Of a DNA stretch of 64,000 nt, positions 24,677 to 37,562 are shown in pieces. This DNA is from Rhodeus uyekii (lineage: Eukaryota > Chordata > Actinopteri > Cypriniformes > Acheilognathidae): NCBI GenBank assembly GCA_037043235.1, contig JAWRVZ010000462.1:182934-246933 (forward strand), given 5' to 3'. Position 1 is the stretch's first letter. The number at the start of each line of letters is the position of its first letter. Under the pieces are notes generated by a model that saw only the letters and a program-made list of their open reading frames with translations, was not told where the DNA came from and made no database searches. Both the position numbers and the translations under genes were made by a program.

Positions 24677-26178
24677 TTCTTCTTCTTCTTCTTCTTCCAC
24701 CCAGAAGTCAATGGCAGCCCATAGAACCGTATGCAGGAAAATGATGAAATTTGGCACACACATAGAGGACAGTCCAATCATTGACCACACCAATTTTGGA
24801 GTCTCTACCTCAATCCCTCTAGCGCCACCAACTGTCCAAAGTTACACTTACATTTATGCTAATAACTCTTGAACCATAAGGGCTAGAAACAAAATTCCTT
24901 TGTCCACTGATTCCTTGGGTCAAGCCGATTCGATTGCACCCTATGACGTCATTTTCCGTCATGAAAATTTTTCCGCAATTTTGAGTTTTATGAAAAACCT
25001 ACTTTGTCGAACTCCTCCTAGGCCGTTTGTCCGATTCTCACAAAAATTGAACCACATCATCTCCAGACTATGGAGACAAAAAGTTATGGAAATCAAGTTG
25101 ATTGGTCATTCCGTTTTTGATAAACTTGCGAAAGAGTTCGACGAATTTGCCGCAAAAATGAACTTGAGGCTATATCTCCGCAACGCATTTGCATATTCAG
25201 ACCAAAATTGGTGTGTGTCATAGTAGTCATAATCTGAGGCTACCTGCAGAGTTTTGGTGCACTGCCCCCTAGTGGTCAGGAGATATAAAAAATTGACTTT
25301 TTTGCTTATAACTTCTGAACACTTTGGTCAAAAATCATAAAACTGGTCTCTTTAGATTCAGGGCATCATGCTGAGTCGTCCGATACCAAATTTTCTTATA
25401 TCGGCCATTTTGGGCGTTGGCCATTTTGAAATTTGTCGTAAAATGCTATATTTTACAAACGCATTGGCGTATCATTACGAAACTCAGTATGTGTCTTTGG
25501 GACCTTGATTTGAACCTACACCAAAAGTTTCGGGGCAGCGCCACCTTGTGGTCAAAAGTTATAACACAATTTCCAAAAATGCTAATAACTTTTGATTACA
25601 TTAAGCTATTTTAAAACAAATGATCTTAATATGTTCCTTGGGTCACACCGAGAACACAGATACCAAATTTGACATAGTTTGCCTAAATTTCATATCCGCC
25701 ATGTTGTTTCATTCAAAAACCTACTTTTTCAAACTCCTCCCAGACCGTTTGTCCGATTTTCACCAAAATCGAATCGTATCATCTTCAGACTGTGCTGACA
25801 AAAAGTTATGGATTTCGTGTCGATAGACAAAACCGTTTTCGTATACCGCAATTACAAATTTGAGGTAGTGATGACAAAATGACTTTAATGCTTTAAGTCA
25901 GTAATGTTTTGTCCAAATAACACCAAACTTTGCAGATTTCATTGTCACATTACTCGGACCAGATTCTAACAATTTGGACACAGCGCCAACTATTGGTCCA
26001 AAGCGATAAACTTTTCATTCAAATTACAGTGTCTGTATTAATGATTTTTCAGCCATTTAGCCTAAAATCATATTAAAATGCATTTAGTTGTTGATTACTT
26101 CAATTGCTCTTATGCTGCCGGCCACGTCAATGCCCTGTTTGTGCTTGGCCCCGTCATTGCTGCTTGCAGCTATATTTA
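24677..26178 (+). repeat. Unit U15, class B
   Basis: A 1502-bp copy of U11 carrying the same CGGACCAGATTC mark. After its TATATTTA the sequence has an extra TTATT before the next cassette, whereas U11 runs straight into GGGGCC. The duplication therefore ends at or close to this junction. Confidence 0.9.
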
Positions 26179-27742
26179 TTAGGGGCCAAGCACCGAAGGT
26201 GCGGAGGCACCTATTGTAATCGTTCTCGTTCTTATTATTATTCTTCTTCTTCTTCTTCTTCCACCCAGAAGTCAATGGCAGCCCATAGAACCGTATGCAG
26301 GAAAATGATGAAATTTGGCACACACATAGAGGACAGTCCAATCATTGACCACACCAATTTTGGAGTCTCTACCTCAATCCCTCTAGCGCCACCAACTGTC
26401 CAAAGTTACACTTACATTTATGCTAATAACTCTTGAACCATAAGGGCTAGAAACAAAATTCCTTTGTCCACTGATTCCTTGGGTCAAGCCGATTCGATTG
26501 CACCCTATGACGTCATTTTCCGTCATGAAAATTTTTCCGCAATTTTGAGTTTTATGAAAAACCTACTTTGTCGAACTCCTCCTAGGCCGTTTGTCCGATT
26601 CTCACAAAAAATGAACCACATCATCTCCAGACTATGGAGACAAAAAGTTATGGAAATCAAGTTGATTGGTCATTCCGTTTTTGATAAACTTGCGAAAGAG
26701 TTCGACGAATTTGCCGCAAAAATGAACTTGAGGCTATATCTCCGCAACGCATTTGCATATTCAGACCAAAATTGGTGTGTGTCATAGTAGTCATAATCTG
26801 AGGCTACCTGCAGAGTTTTGGTGCACTGCCCCCTAGTGGTCAGGAGATATAAAAAATTGACTTTTTTGCTTATAACTTCTGAACACTTTGGTCAAAAATC
26901 ATAAAACTGGTCTCTTTAGATTCAGGGCATCATGCTGAGTCGTCCGATACCAAATTTTTTTATATCGGCCATTTTGGGCGTTGGCCATTTTGAAATTTGT
27001 CGTAAAATGCTATATTTTACAAACGCATTGGCGTATCATTACGAAACTCAGTATGTGTCTTTGGGACCTTGATTTGAACCTACACCAAAAGTTTCGGGGC
27101 AGCGCCACCTTGTGGTCAAAAGTTATAACACAATTTCCAAAAATGCTAATAACTTTTGATTACATTAAGCTATTTTAAAACAAATGATCTTAATATGTTC
27201 CTTGGGTCACACCGAGAACACTGATACCAAATTTGACATAGTTTGCCTAAATTTCATATCCGCCATGTTGTTTCATTCAAAAACCTACTTTTTCAAACTC
27301 CTCCTAGACCGTTTGTCCGATTTTCACCAAAATCGAATCGTATCATCTTCAGACTGTGCTGACAAAAAGTTATGGATTTCGTGTCGATAGACAAAACCGT
27401 TTTCGTATACCGCAATTACAAATTTGAGGTAGTGATGACAAAATGACTTTAATGCTTTAAGTCAGTAATGTTTTGTCCAAATAACACCAAACTTTGCAGA
27501 TTTCATTGTCACATTACTCGGACCCAATTCTAACAATTTGGACACAGCGCCAACTATTGGTCCAAAGCGCTAAACTTTTCATTCAAATTACAGTGTCTGT
27601 ATTAATGATTTTTCAGCCATTTAGCCTAAAATCATATTAAAATGCATTTAGTTGTTGATTACTTCAATTGCTCTTATGCTGCCGGCCACGTCAATGCCCT
27701 GTTTGTGCTTGGCCCCGTCATTGCTGCTTGCAGCTATATTTA
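26179..27742 (+). repeat. Unit U16, class B
   Basis: A 1564-bp unit with one cassette at 26182. It shares CTCACAAAAAATGAACC with U3, U7 and U30. Private marks are CAAATTTTTTTATATCGG near 26953 and CACTGATACC near 27219. Confidence 0.9.
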
Positions 27743-29280
27743 GGGGCCAAGCACCGAAGGTGCGGAGGCACCTATTGTAATCGTTCTCGTTCTTATTATT
27801 ATTCTTCTTCCACCCAGAAGTCAATGGCAGCCCATAGAACCGTATGCAGGAAAATGATGAAATTTGGCACACACATAGAGGACAGTCCAATCATTGACCA
27901 CACCAATTTTGGAGTCTCTACCTCAATCCCTCTAGCGCCACCAACTGTCCAAAGTTACACTTACATTTATGCTAATAACTTTTGAACCATAAGGGCTAGA
28001 AACAAAATTCCTTTGTCCACTGATTCCTTGGCTCAAGCCGATTCGATTGCACCCTATGACGTCATTTTCCGTCATGAAAATTTTTCCGCAATTTTGAATT
28101 TTATGAAAAACCTACTTTGTCGAACTCCTCCTAGGCCGTTTGTCTGATTCTCACAAAAATTGAACCACATCATCTCCAGACTATGGAGACAAAAAGTTAT
28201 GAGAATCAAGTTGATTGGTCAAACCGTTTTTGATAAACATGCGAAAGAGTTCGACGAATTTGCCGCAAAAATGAACTTGAGGCTATATCTCCGCAACGCA
28301 TTTGCATATTCAGACCAAAATTGGTGTGTGTCATAGTAGTCATAATCTGAGGCTACCTGCAGAGTTTTGGCGCACTGCCCCCTAGTGGTCAGGAGATATA
28401 AAAAATTGACTTTTTTGCTTATAACTTCTGAACACTTTGGTCAAAAATCATAAAACTGGTCTCTTTAGATTCAGGGCATCATGCTGAGTCGTGCGATACC
28501 AAATTTTCTTATATCGGCCATTTTGGGCGTCGGCCATTTTGAAATTTGTCGTAAAATGCTATATTTTACAAACGCATTGGCGTATCATTACGAAACTCAG
28601 TATGTGTCTTTGGGACCTTGATTTGAACCTACACCAAAAGTTTCGGGGCAGCGCCACCTTGTGGTCAAAAGTTATAACACAATTTCCAAAAATGCTAATA
28701 ACTTTTGATTACATTAAGCTATTTTAAAACAAATGATCTTAATATGTTCCTTGGGTCACACCGAGAACACAGATACCAAATTTGACATAGTTTGCCTAAA
28801 TTTCATATCCGCCATGTTGTTTCATTCAAAAACCTACTTTTTCAAACTCCTCCTAGACCGTTTGTCCGATTTTCACCAAAATCGAATCGTATCATCTTCA
28901 GACTGTGTTGACAAAAAGTTATGGATTTCGTGTCGATAGACAAAACCGTTTTCGTATACCGCAATTACAAATTTGAGGTAGTGATGACAAAATGACTTTA
29001 ATGCTTTAAGTCAGTAATGTTTTGTCCAAATAAGACCAAACTTTGCAGATTTCATTGTCACATTACTCGGACCAAATTCTAACAATTTGGACACAGCGCC
29101 AACTATTGGTCCAAAGCGCTAAACTTTTCATTCAAATTACAGTGTCTGTATTAATGATTTTTCAGCCATTTAGCCTAAAATCATATTAAAATGCATTTAG
29201 TTGTTGATTACTTCAATTGCTCTTATGCTGCCGGCCACGTCAATGCCCTGTTTGTGCTTGGCCCCGTCATTGCTGCTTGT
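27743..29280 (+). repeat. Unit U17, class B
   Basis: A 1538-bp unit with one cassette at 27743 and a short TTC run. It is the near-copy of U36 at offset 28088; differences seen include GACTGTGTTGAC and AATAAGACCAAAC here against GACTGTGCTGAC and AATAACACC in U36. TGTCTGATTCTC adds a stop in the otherwise shared frame. The nine bases CAGCTATAT are missing at its end. Confidence 0.9.
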
Positions 29281-30837
29281 TAGGGGCCAAGCACCGAAGG
29301 TGCGGAGGCACCTATTGTAATCGTTCTCGTTCTTATTATTATTATTATTATTATTCTTCTTCTTCTTCCAACACAAGTCAATGGCAGCCCATAGAACCGT
29401 AAGCGGGAAAATGATGAAATTTGGCACACACATAGAGGACAGTCCAATCATTGACCACACCAATTTTGGAGTCTCTACCTCAATCCCTCTAGCGCCACCA
29501 ACTGTCCAAAGTTACACTTACATTTATGCTAATAACTCTTGAACCATAAGGGCTAGAAACAAAATTCCTTTGTCCACTGATTCCTTGGCTCAAGCCGATT
29601 CGATTGCACCCTATGACGTCATTTTCCGTCATGAAAATTTTTCCGCAATTTTGAATTTTATGAAAAACAAACTTTTTCGAACTCCTCCCAGGCCGTTGGT
29701 CCGATTTTCACGAAAATTGAACCACATCATCTCCAGACTATGAAGACAAAAAGTTATGAGAATCAAGTTGATTGGTCATTCCGTTTTTGATAAACTTGCG
29801 AAAGAGTTCGACGAATTTGCCGCAAAAATGAACTTGAGGCTATATCTCCGCAACGCATTTGCGTATTCAGACCAAAATTGGTGTGTGTCATAGTAGTCAT
29901 AATCTGAGGCTACCTGCAGAGTTTTGGCGCACTGCCCCCTAGTGGTCAGGAGATATAAAAAAGTGAGTTTTTTGCTCATAACTTCTGAACACTTTGTTCA
30001 AAAATCATAAAACTGGTCTCTTTAGATTCAGGGCATCATGCTGAGTCATGTGATACCCAATTTTCTCATATCGGCCATTTTGGGTGTCGGCCATTTTGAA
30101 ATTTGTCGTAAAATGCTATATTTTACAAACGCATTGGCGTGTCATTACGAAACTCAATATGTGTCTTTGGGACCTTGATTTGAATCTACACCAAAAGTTT
30201 CGGGGCAGCGCCACCTTGTGGTCAAAAGTTATAACAAAATTTCCAAAAATGCTAATAACTTTTGATTACATTAAGCTATTTTAAAACAAATGATCTTATT
30301 ATGTTCCTTGGGTCACGCCGAGAACACAGATACCAAATTTGACATAGTTTGCCTAAATTTCCTGTCCGCCATGTTGTTTTCTTCAAAAACCTACTTTTTC
30401 TAACTCCTCCCAGACCGTTTGTCCGATTTTCACCAAAATCAAATCGTATCATCTTCAGACAGTGCTGACAAAAAGTTATGGATTTCGTGTCAATAGACAA
30501 AACCGTTTTCGTATACCACAATTACAAATTTGAGGTAGTGATGAGAAAATGACTTTAATGCTCTATGTCAGTAATGTTTTGTCCAAATAACACCAAACTT
30601 TGCACATTTAATTGTGACATTACTCGGACCACATTCTAACAATTTGGACACAGCGCCATCTATTGGTCCAAAGCGATAAACTATTAAATCAAATTACAGT
30701 ATCTGTATTAATGATTTTTCAGCCATTTAGCCTAAATTCATTTTAAAATGCATTTACTTTAATTGGTCTGTTGCTGCCATCCACGTCATTGCCCTGTTTG
30801 TGCTTGGCCCCGTCATTGCTGCTTGCAGCTATATTTA
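29281..30837 (+). repeat. Unit U18, class B, diverged second half
   Basis: A 1557-bp unit with a cassette at 29283 joined directly to the clipped end of U17. It has the CCAACACAAG head and a long TTATT run. Its second half shares marks with U35 (AAAAAGTGAGTTTTTTGC, ATGAGAAAATGAC, TTGCACATTT) that are absent from most B units. TGCATTTACTTTAATTGG near 30750 is a small deletion. Confidence 0.88.
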
Positions 30838-32336
30838 TTATTATTCTTCTTCCACCCAGAAGTCAATGGCAGCCCATAGAACCATAAGTGGGAAAATGAT
30901 GAAATTTGGCACACACATAGAGGACAGTCCAATCATTAACTACACCAATTTTGGAGTCTCTACCTCAATCCCTCTAGCGCCACCAACTGTCCAAAGTTAC
31001 ACTTACATTTATGCTAATAACTCTTGAACCATAAGGGCTAGAAACAAAATTCTTTTGTCCACTGATTCCTTGGCTCAAGCCGATTCGATTGCACCCTATG
31101 ACGTCATTTTCCGTCATGAAAATTTTTCCGCAATTTTGAATTTTATGAAAAACCTACTTTGTCGAACTCCTCCTAGGCCGTTTGTCTGATTCTCACAAAA
31201 ATTGAACCACATCATCTCCAGACTATGGAGACAAAAAGTTATGAGAATCAAGTTGATTGGTAATTCCGTTTTTGATAAACTTGCGAAAGAGTTCGACGAA
31301 TTTGCCGCAAAAATGAACTTGAGGCTATATCTCCGCAACGCATTTGCGTATTCAGACCAAAATTGGTGTGTGTCATAGTAGTCATGATCTGAGGCTACCT
31401 GCAGAGTTTTGGCGCACTGCCCCCTAGTGGTCAGGAGATATAAAAAATTGACTTTTCTGCTTATAACTTCTGAACACTTTGGTCAAAAATCATAAAACTG
31501 CTCTCTTTAGATTCAGGGCATCATGCTGAGTCATGCGATACCAAATTTTCTTATATCGGCCATTTTGGGCGTCGGCCATTTTGAAATTTGTCATAAAATG
31601 TTCTATTTAACAAACGCATTGGCATATCATTACGAAACTTAGTATGTGGCTTTGGGACCTTGATTTGACTCTACACCAAAAGTTTTGGGGCAGCGCCACC
31701 TTGTGGTCAAAAGTTATAACAACATTTACAAAAATGCTAATAACTTTTGATTACATTAAGCTATTTTAAAACAAATTGTCTCAATATGTTCCTTGGGTCA
31801 TGCCGAGAACACAGATACCAAATTTGATATATTTAGCCTAAACTTCCTGTCCGCCATGTTGTTTCATTCAAAAACCTACTTTTTCGAACTCCTCCCAGAC
31901 CATTTGTCCGATTTTCACCAAAATTGAATCGTATCATCTTCAGACTGTGCTGACAAAAAGTTATGGATTTCGTGTCGATAGACAAAACCGTTTTCGTATA
32001 CCGCAATTACAAATTTGAGGTAGTGATGACAAAATGACTAATGCTTAATAACACATTAATACTAACATTTTATAACTCCTTATAACTCTTTAATACTAAC
32101 ACTTTATAACACTTTATAACAATTTGGACAGAGAGCCAACTATTGGTCCAAAGTGATAAACTTTTAAATCAAAATACAGTGTCTGTATTAATGATTTTTC
32201 AGCCATTTAGCCTAAAATCTTTTAAAATGCATTTAGTTTATTACTGCCATTGGTCTTTTTCTGCCAGCCACGTCAGCATGCCATTTAATGCCCTGTTTGT
32301 GCTTGGCCCCGTCATTGCTGCTTGCAGCTATATTTA
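30838..32336 (+). repeat. Unit U19, class B with rearranged AT-rich patch
   Basis: A 1499-bp unit without cassette. Between about 32036 and 32125 the usual block (ATGCTTTAAGTCAGTAATG and on) is replaced by slipped copies of AATACTAACATTTTATAAC-like sequence. The same patch occurs in U37. Otherwise it follows class B, with ATTAACTACACC near 30935 and CTGCTCTC near 31500 also shared with U37. Confidence 0.9.
32036..32125 (+). repeat. Slipped AT-rich patch inside U19
   Basis: Short overlapping copies of AATACTAACA, TTTATAAC and CTTTATAACA replace the normal B sequence. After the patch the unit resumes with ACAATTTGGACA. The copy in U37 is at about 58581-58670. The look is that of templated filler DNA from a replication-based rearrangement. 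Confidence 0.75.
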
Positions 32337-33838
32337 TTATTATTCTTCTTCTTCTTCCAACACAAGTCAATGGCAGCCCATAGAACCGTAAGCGGGAAAA
32401 TGATGAAATTTGGCACACACATAGAGGACAGTCCAATCATTGACCACACCAATTTTGGAGTCTCTACCTCAATCCCTCTAGCGCCACCAACTGTCCAAAG
32501 TTACACTTACATTTATGCTAATAACTCTTGAACCATAAGGGCTAGAAACAAAATTCCTTTGTCCACTGATTCCTTGGCTCAAGCCGATTCGATTGCACCC
32601 TATGACGTCATTTTCCGTCATGAAAATTTTTCCGCAATTTTGAATTTTATGAAAAACCTACTTTTTCGAACTCCTCCCAGGCCGTTGGTCCGATTTTCAC
32701 GAAAATTGAACCACATCATCTCCAGACTATGAAGACAAAAAGTTATGAGAATCAAGTTGATTGGTCATTCCGTTTTTGATAAACTTGCGAAAGAGTTCGA
32801 CGAATTTGCCGCAAAAATGAACTTGAGGCTATATCTCCGCAACGCATTTGCGTATTCAGACCAAAATTGGTGTGTGTCATAGTAGTCATAATCTGAGGCT
32901 ACCTGCAGAGTTTTGGCGCACTGCCCCCTAGTGGTCAGGAGATATAAAAAATTGACTTTTTTGCTTATAACTTCTAAACACTTTGGTCAAAAATCATAAA
33001 ACTGGTCTCTTTAGATTCAGGGCATCATGCTGAGTCGTGCGATACCAAATTTTCTTATATCGGCCATTTTGGGCGTCGGCCATTTTGAAATTTGTCGTAA
33101 AATGCTATATTTTACAAACGCATTGGCGTATCATTACGAATCTCAGTATGTGTCTTTGGGACCTTGATTTGAACCTACACCAAAAGTTTCGGGGCAGCGC
33201 CACCTTGTGGTCAAAAGTTATAACACAATTTCCTAAAATGCTAATAACTTTTGATTACATTAAGCTATTTTAAAACAAATGATCTTAATATGTTCCTTGG
33301 GTCACACCGAGAACACAGATACCAAATTTGACATAGTTTGCCTAAATTTCATATCCGCCATGTTGTTTCATTCAAAAACCTACTTTTTCAAACTCCTCCT
33401 AGACCGTTTGTCCGATTTTCACCAAAATCGAATCGTATCATCTTCAGACTGTGCTGACAAAAAGTTATGGATTTCGTGTCGATAGACAAAACCGTTTTCG
33501 TATACCGCAATTACAAATTTGAGGTAGTGATGACAAAATGACTTTAATGCTTTAAGTCAGTAATGTTTTGTCCAAATAACACCAAACTTTGCAGATTTCA
33601 TTGTCACATTACTCGGACCCAATTCTAACAATTTGGACACAACGCCAACTATTGGTCCAAAGCGCTAAACTTTTCATTCAAATTACAGTGTCTGTATTAA
33701 TGATTTTTCAGCCATTTAGCCTAAAATCATATTAAAATGCATTTAGTTGTTGATTTTCTTCAATTGCTCTTATGCTGCTGGCCACGTCAATGCCCTGTTT
33801 GTGCTTGGCCCCGTCATTGCTGCTTGCAGCTATATTTA
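32337..33838 (+). repeat. Unit U20, class B
   Basis: A 1502-bp unit with the CCAACACAAG head and CCGTAAGCGGG, which in other respects resemble U18. CTATGAAGACAAAAAG places an in-frame stop in the shared frame. It ends cleanly in TATATTTA and pairs with the next cassette. Confidence 0.88.
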
Positions 33839-35399
33839 GGGGCCAAGCACCGAAGGTGCGGAGGCACCTATTGTAATCGTTCTCGTTCTTATTATTATTA
33901 TTCTTCTTCTTCTTCTTCCACCCAGAAGTCAATGGCAGCCCATAGAACCGTATGCAGGAAAATGATGAAATTTGGCACACACATAGAGGACAGTCCAATC
34001 ATTGACCACACCAATTTTGGAGTCTCTACCTCAATCCCTCTAGCGCCACCAACTGTCCAAAGTTACACTTACATTTATGCTAATAACTCTTGAACCATAA
34101 GGGCTAGAAACAAAATTCCTTTGTCCACTGATTCCTTGGGTCAAGCCGATTCGATTGCACCCTATGACGTCATTTTCCGTCATGAAAATTTTTCCGCAAT
34201 TTTGAGTTTTATGAAAAACCTACTTTGTCGAACTCCTCCTAGGCCGTTTGTCCGATTCTCACAAAAATTGAACCACATCATCTCCAGACTATGGAGACAA
34301 AAAGTTATGGAAATCAAGTTGATTGGTCATTCCGTTTTTGATAAACTTGCGAAAGAGTTCGACGAATTTGCCGCAAAAATGAACTTGAGGCTATATCTCC
34401 GCAACGCATTTGCATATTCAGACCAAAATTGGTGTGTGTCATAGTAGTCATAATCTGAGGCTACCTGCAGAGTTTTGGTGCACTGCCCCCTAGTGGTCAG
34501 GAGATATAAAAAATTGACTTTTTTGCTTATAACTTCTGAACACTTTGGTCAAAAATCATAAAACTGGTCTCTTTAGATTCAGGGCATCATGCTGAGTCGT
34601 CCGATACCAAATTTTCTTATATCGGCCATTTTGGGCGTTGGCCATTTTGAAATTTGTCGTAAAATGCTATATTTTACAAACGCATTGGCGTATCATTACG
34701 AAACTCAGTATGTGTCTTTGGGACCTTGATTTGAACCTACACCAAAAGTTTCGGGGCAGCGCCACCTTGTGGTCAAAAGTTATAACACAATTTCCAAAAA
34801 TGCTAATAACTTTTGATTACATTAAGCTATTTTAAAACAAATGATCTTAATATGTTCCTTGGGTCACACCGAGAACACAGATACCAAATTTGACATAGTT
34901 TGCCTAAATTTCATATCCGCCATGTTGTTTCATTCAAAAACCTACTTTTTCAAACTCCTCCCAGACCGTTTGTCCGATTTTCACCAAAATCGAATCGTAT
35001 CATCTTCAGACTGTGCTGACAAAAAGTTATGGATTTCGTGTCGATAGACAAAACCGTTTTCGTATACCGCAATTACAAATTTGAGGTAGTGATGACAAAA
35101 TGACTTTAATGCTTTAAGTCAGTAATGTTTTGTCCAAATAACACCAAACTTTGCAGATTTCATTGTCACATTACTCGGACCCAATTCTAACAATTTGGAC
35201 ACAGCGCCAACTATTGGTCCAAAGCGATAAACTTTTCATTCAAATTACAGTGTCTGTATTAATGATTTTTCAGCCATTTAGCCTAAAATCATATTAAAAT
35301 GCATTTAGTTGTTGATTACTTCAATTGCTCTTATGCTGCCGGCCACGTCAATGCCCTGTTTGTGCTTGGCCCCGTCATTGCTGCTTGCAGCTATATTTA
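33839..35399 (+). repeat. Unit U21, class B
   Basis: A 1561-bp unit with one cassette at 33839. The preceding junction block has GATTTTCTTCAATTGC and a GCTGCTGGCC variant. It is the last of eight consecutive B units (U15-U21 preceded by A2 unit U14) before the first class C block. Confidence 0.88.
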
Positions 35400-36467
35400 T
35401 TATTATTCTTCTTCTGCCATTGAAGTCTATGACAGCCCATAGAACCGTAAGCGGGAAAATGAAAAAAAGTTGGCACACTCATAAAGGAGAGTCCAATCAT
35501 TGACCATAGCAAAATTGAAGTCTCTAACTCAATCTCTCTAGCGCCACCAACTGTCCAAAGTTGCACTCACGTTTACGTAAATAACTTTTGAACCGTATGT
35601 CCTAGAAACAAAATTCTTTTGTCCACTGATTCCTTGGCTCAAGACGATTCGATTGCACCCTATGACGTCATTTTCCGTCATGAAAATTTTCCCGCCATTT
35701 TGAATTTTATGAAAAACCTACTTTGTCGAACTCCTCCTAGGCCGTTCGTCCGATGTTCACGAAAATTGAACCACATCATCTCCCGACAATGTGGACAAAA
35801 CGATATATAAAGAAAGTTGATTCGTCAAACCGTTTACGAATAACTCGCGAAAGAATCTGAGGTAAAAGTCGCCAAAATGAAATTGAGGCTTTATCTCCCC
35901 AATGCATTCGCCTTTTCTGACCAAACTAGGTGTGTGTTATGTCAATCATGGTTTGAGGCTACCTGCAGAGTTTTGGCGCTGTGCCCCCTAGTGGTCAGGA
36001 GTTATCAAAAACTGACTTTTTTGCTTATAACTTCTGAACCCTTTGGCCAAAAATCATGAAACTGGTCTCTTTAGATCCAGTGGGTCATGCCGAGTCCTGT
36101 GATACCAAATATTCCCATATCGGCCATTTTGAGCGTCTGCCATTTCGATTTTTCTTATAAGATGCTATGTTTAACAAACACTTGTCTTTAGTGCTCTGTC
36201 AGCAATGGTTTACCCAATTTACCCAATGTACCACACGAATTGACACTACAATTTGGTTACAGCGCTGCCTGTTGGTTGAATGTGATAAACCATTAAATCG
36301 AATTACTAAAGACCGTATTGTTGATTTTTCAGCCATTTAGACTTAAGTCATATTGAAATGTCTTTAGATTCTTACTGCCGTTGGTCTGATGATGCCAGCC
36401 ATGTCGGCATGACATTTAATGCCCTCCTTGCGCTTGGCCCCGTGATGGCTGCTAGCAGCTATATTTA
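35400..36467 (+). repeat. Unit U22, class C
   Basis: A 1068-bp unit with a single 0.72-kb module. The C head is CTGCCATTGAAGTCTATGAC with GGGAAAATGAAAAAAAG. In the terminal block, ACCCAATTTACCCAATG replaces a longer stretch (loss of GAAAGCAAACTTTGC and neighbours), a deletion shared with U29 and U32. U29 matches it at offset 10098. Confidence 0.9.
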
Positions 36468-37562
36468 TTATTATTATTCTTCTTCTGCCATTGAAGTCTA
36501 TGACAGCCCATAGAACCGTAAGCGGGAAAATGAAAAAAAGTTGGCACACTCATAAAGGAGAGTCCAATCATTGACCATAGCAAAATTGAAGTCTCTAACT
36601 CAATCTCTCTAGCGCCACCAACTGTCCAAAGTTGCACTCACGTTTACGTAAATAACTTTTGAACCGTATGTCCTAGAAACAAAATTCTTTTGTCCACTGA
36701 TTCCTTGGCTCAAGACGATTCGATTGCACCCTATGACGTCATTTTCCGTCATGAAATTTTTCCCGCCATTTTGAATTTTATGAAAAACCTACTTTGTCGA
36801 ACTCCTCCTAGGCCGTTCGTCCGATGTTCACGAAAATTGAACCACATCATCTTCCGACAATGTGGACAAAACGATATATAAAGAAAGTTGATTCGTCAAA
36901 CCGTTTACGAATAACTCGCGAAAGAATCTGAGGTAAAAGTCGCCAAAATGAAATTGAGGCTTTATCTCCCCAATGCATTAGCCTTTTCTGACCAAACTAG
37001 GTGTGTGTTGTCAATCATGGTTTGAGGCTACCTGCAGAGTTTTGGCGCTGTGCCCCCTAGTGGTCAGGAGTTATCAAAAACTGACTTTTTTACTTATAAC
37101 TTCTGAACCCTTTGGCCAAAAATCATGAAACTGGTCTCTTTAGATCCAGTGGGTCATGCCGAGTCCTGTGATACCAAATATTCCCATATCGGCCATTTTG
37201 AGCGTCTGCCATTTCGATTTTTCTTATAAGATGCTATGTTTAACAAACACTTGACTTTAGTGGTCTGTCAGCAATGGTTTACCCAATTGAAAGCAAACTT
37301 TGCATGTGTCAATGTCACCACACTCTCAATGTACCACACACTACAATTTGGTTACAGCGCTGCCTGTTGGTTGAATGCGATAAACCATTAAATCGAATTG
37401 CTAAAGACCGTATTGTTGGTTTTTCAGCCATTTAGACTTAAGTCATATTGAAATGTCTTTAGATTTTTACTGCCGTTGGTCTGATGATGCCAGTCATGTC
37501 GGCATGACATTTAATGCCCTCCTTGCGCTTGGCCCCGTGATGGCTGCTAGCAGCTATATTTA
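36468..37562 (+). repeat. Unit U23, class C
   Basis: A 1095-bp unit with one module. Its terminal block has a different small deletion (TACCACACACTACAATTTGG) together with GTTGGTTTTTCAGCC and GCCAGTCATG. Exactly these marks recur at the end of U34, an A unit, which points to exchange between classes. Confidence 0.9.
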
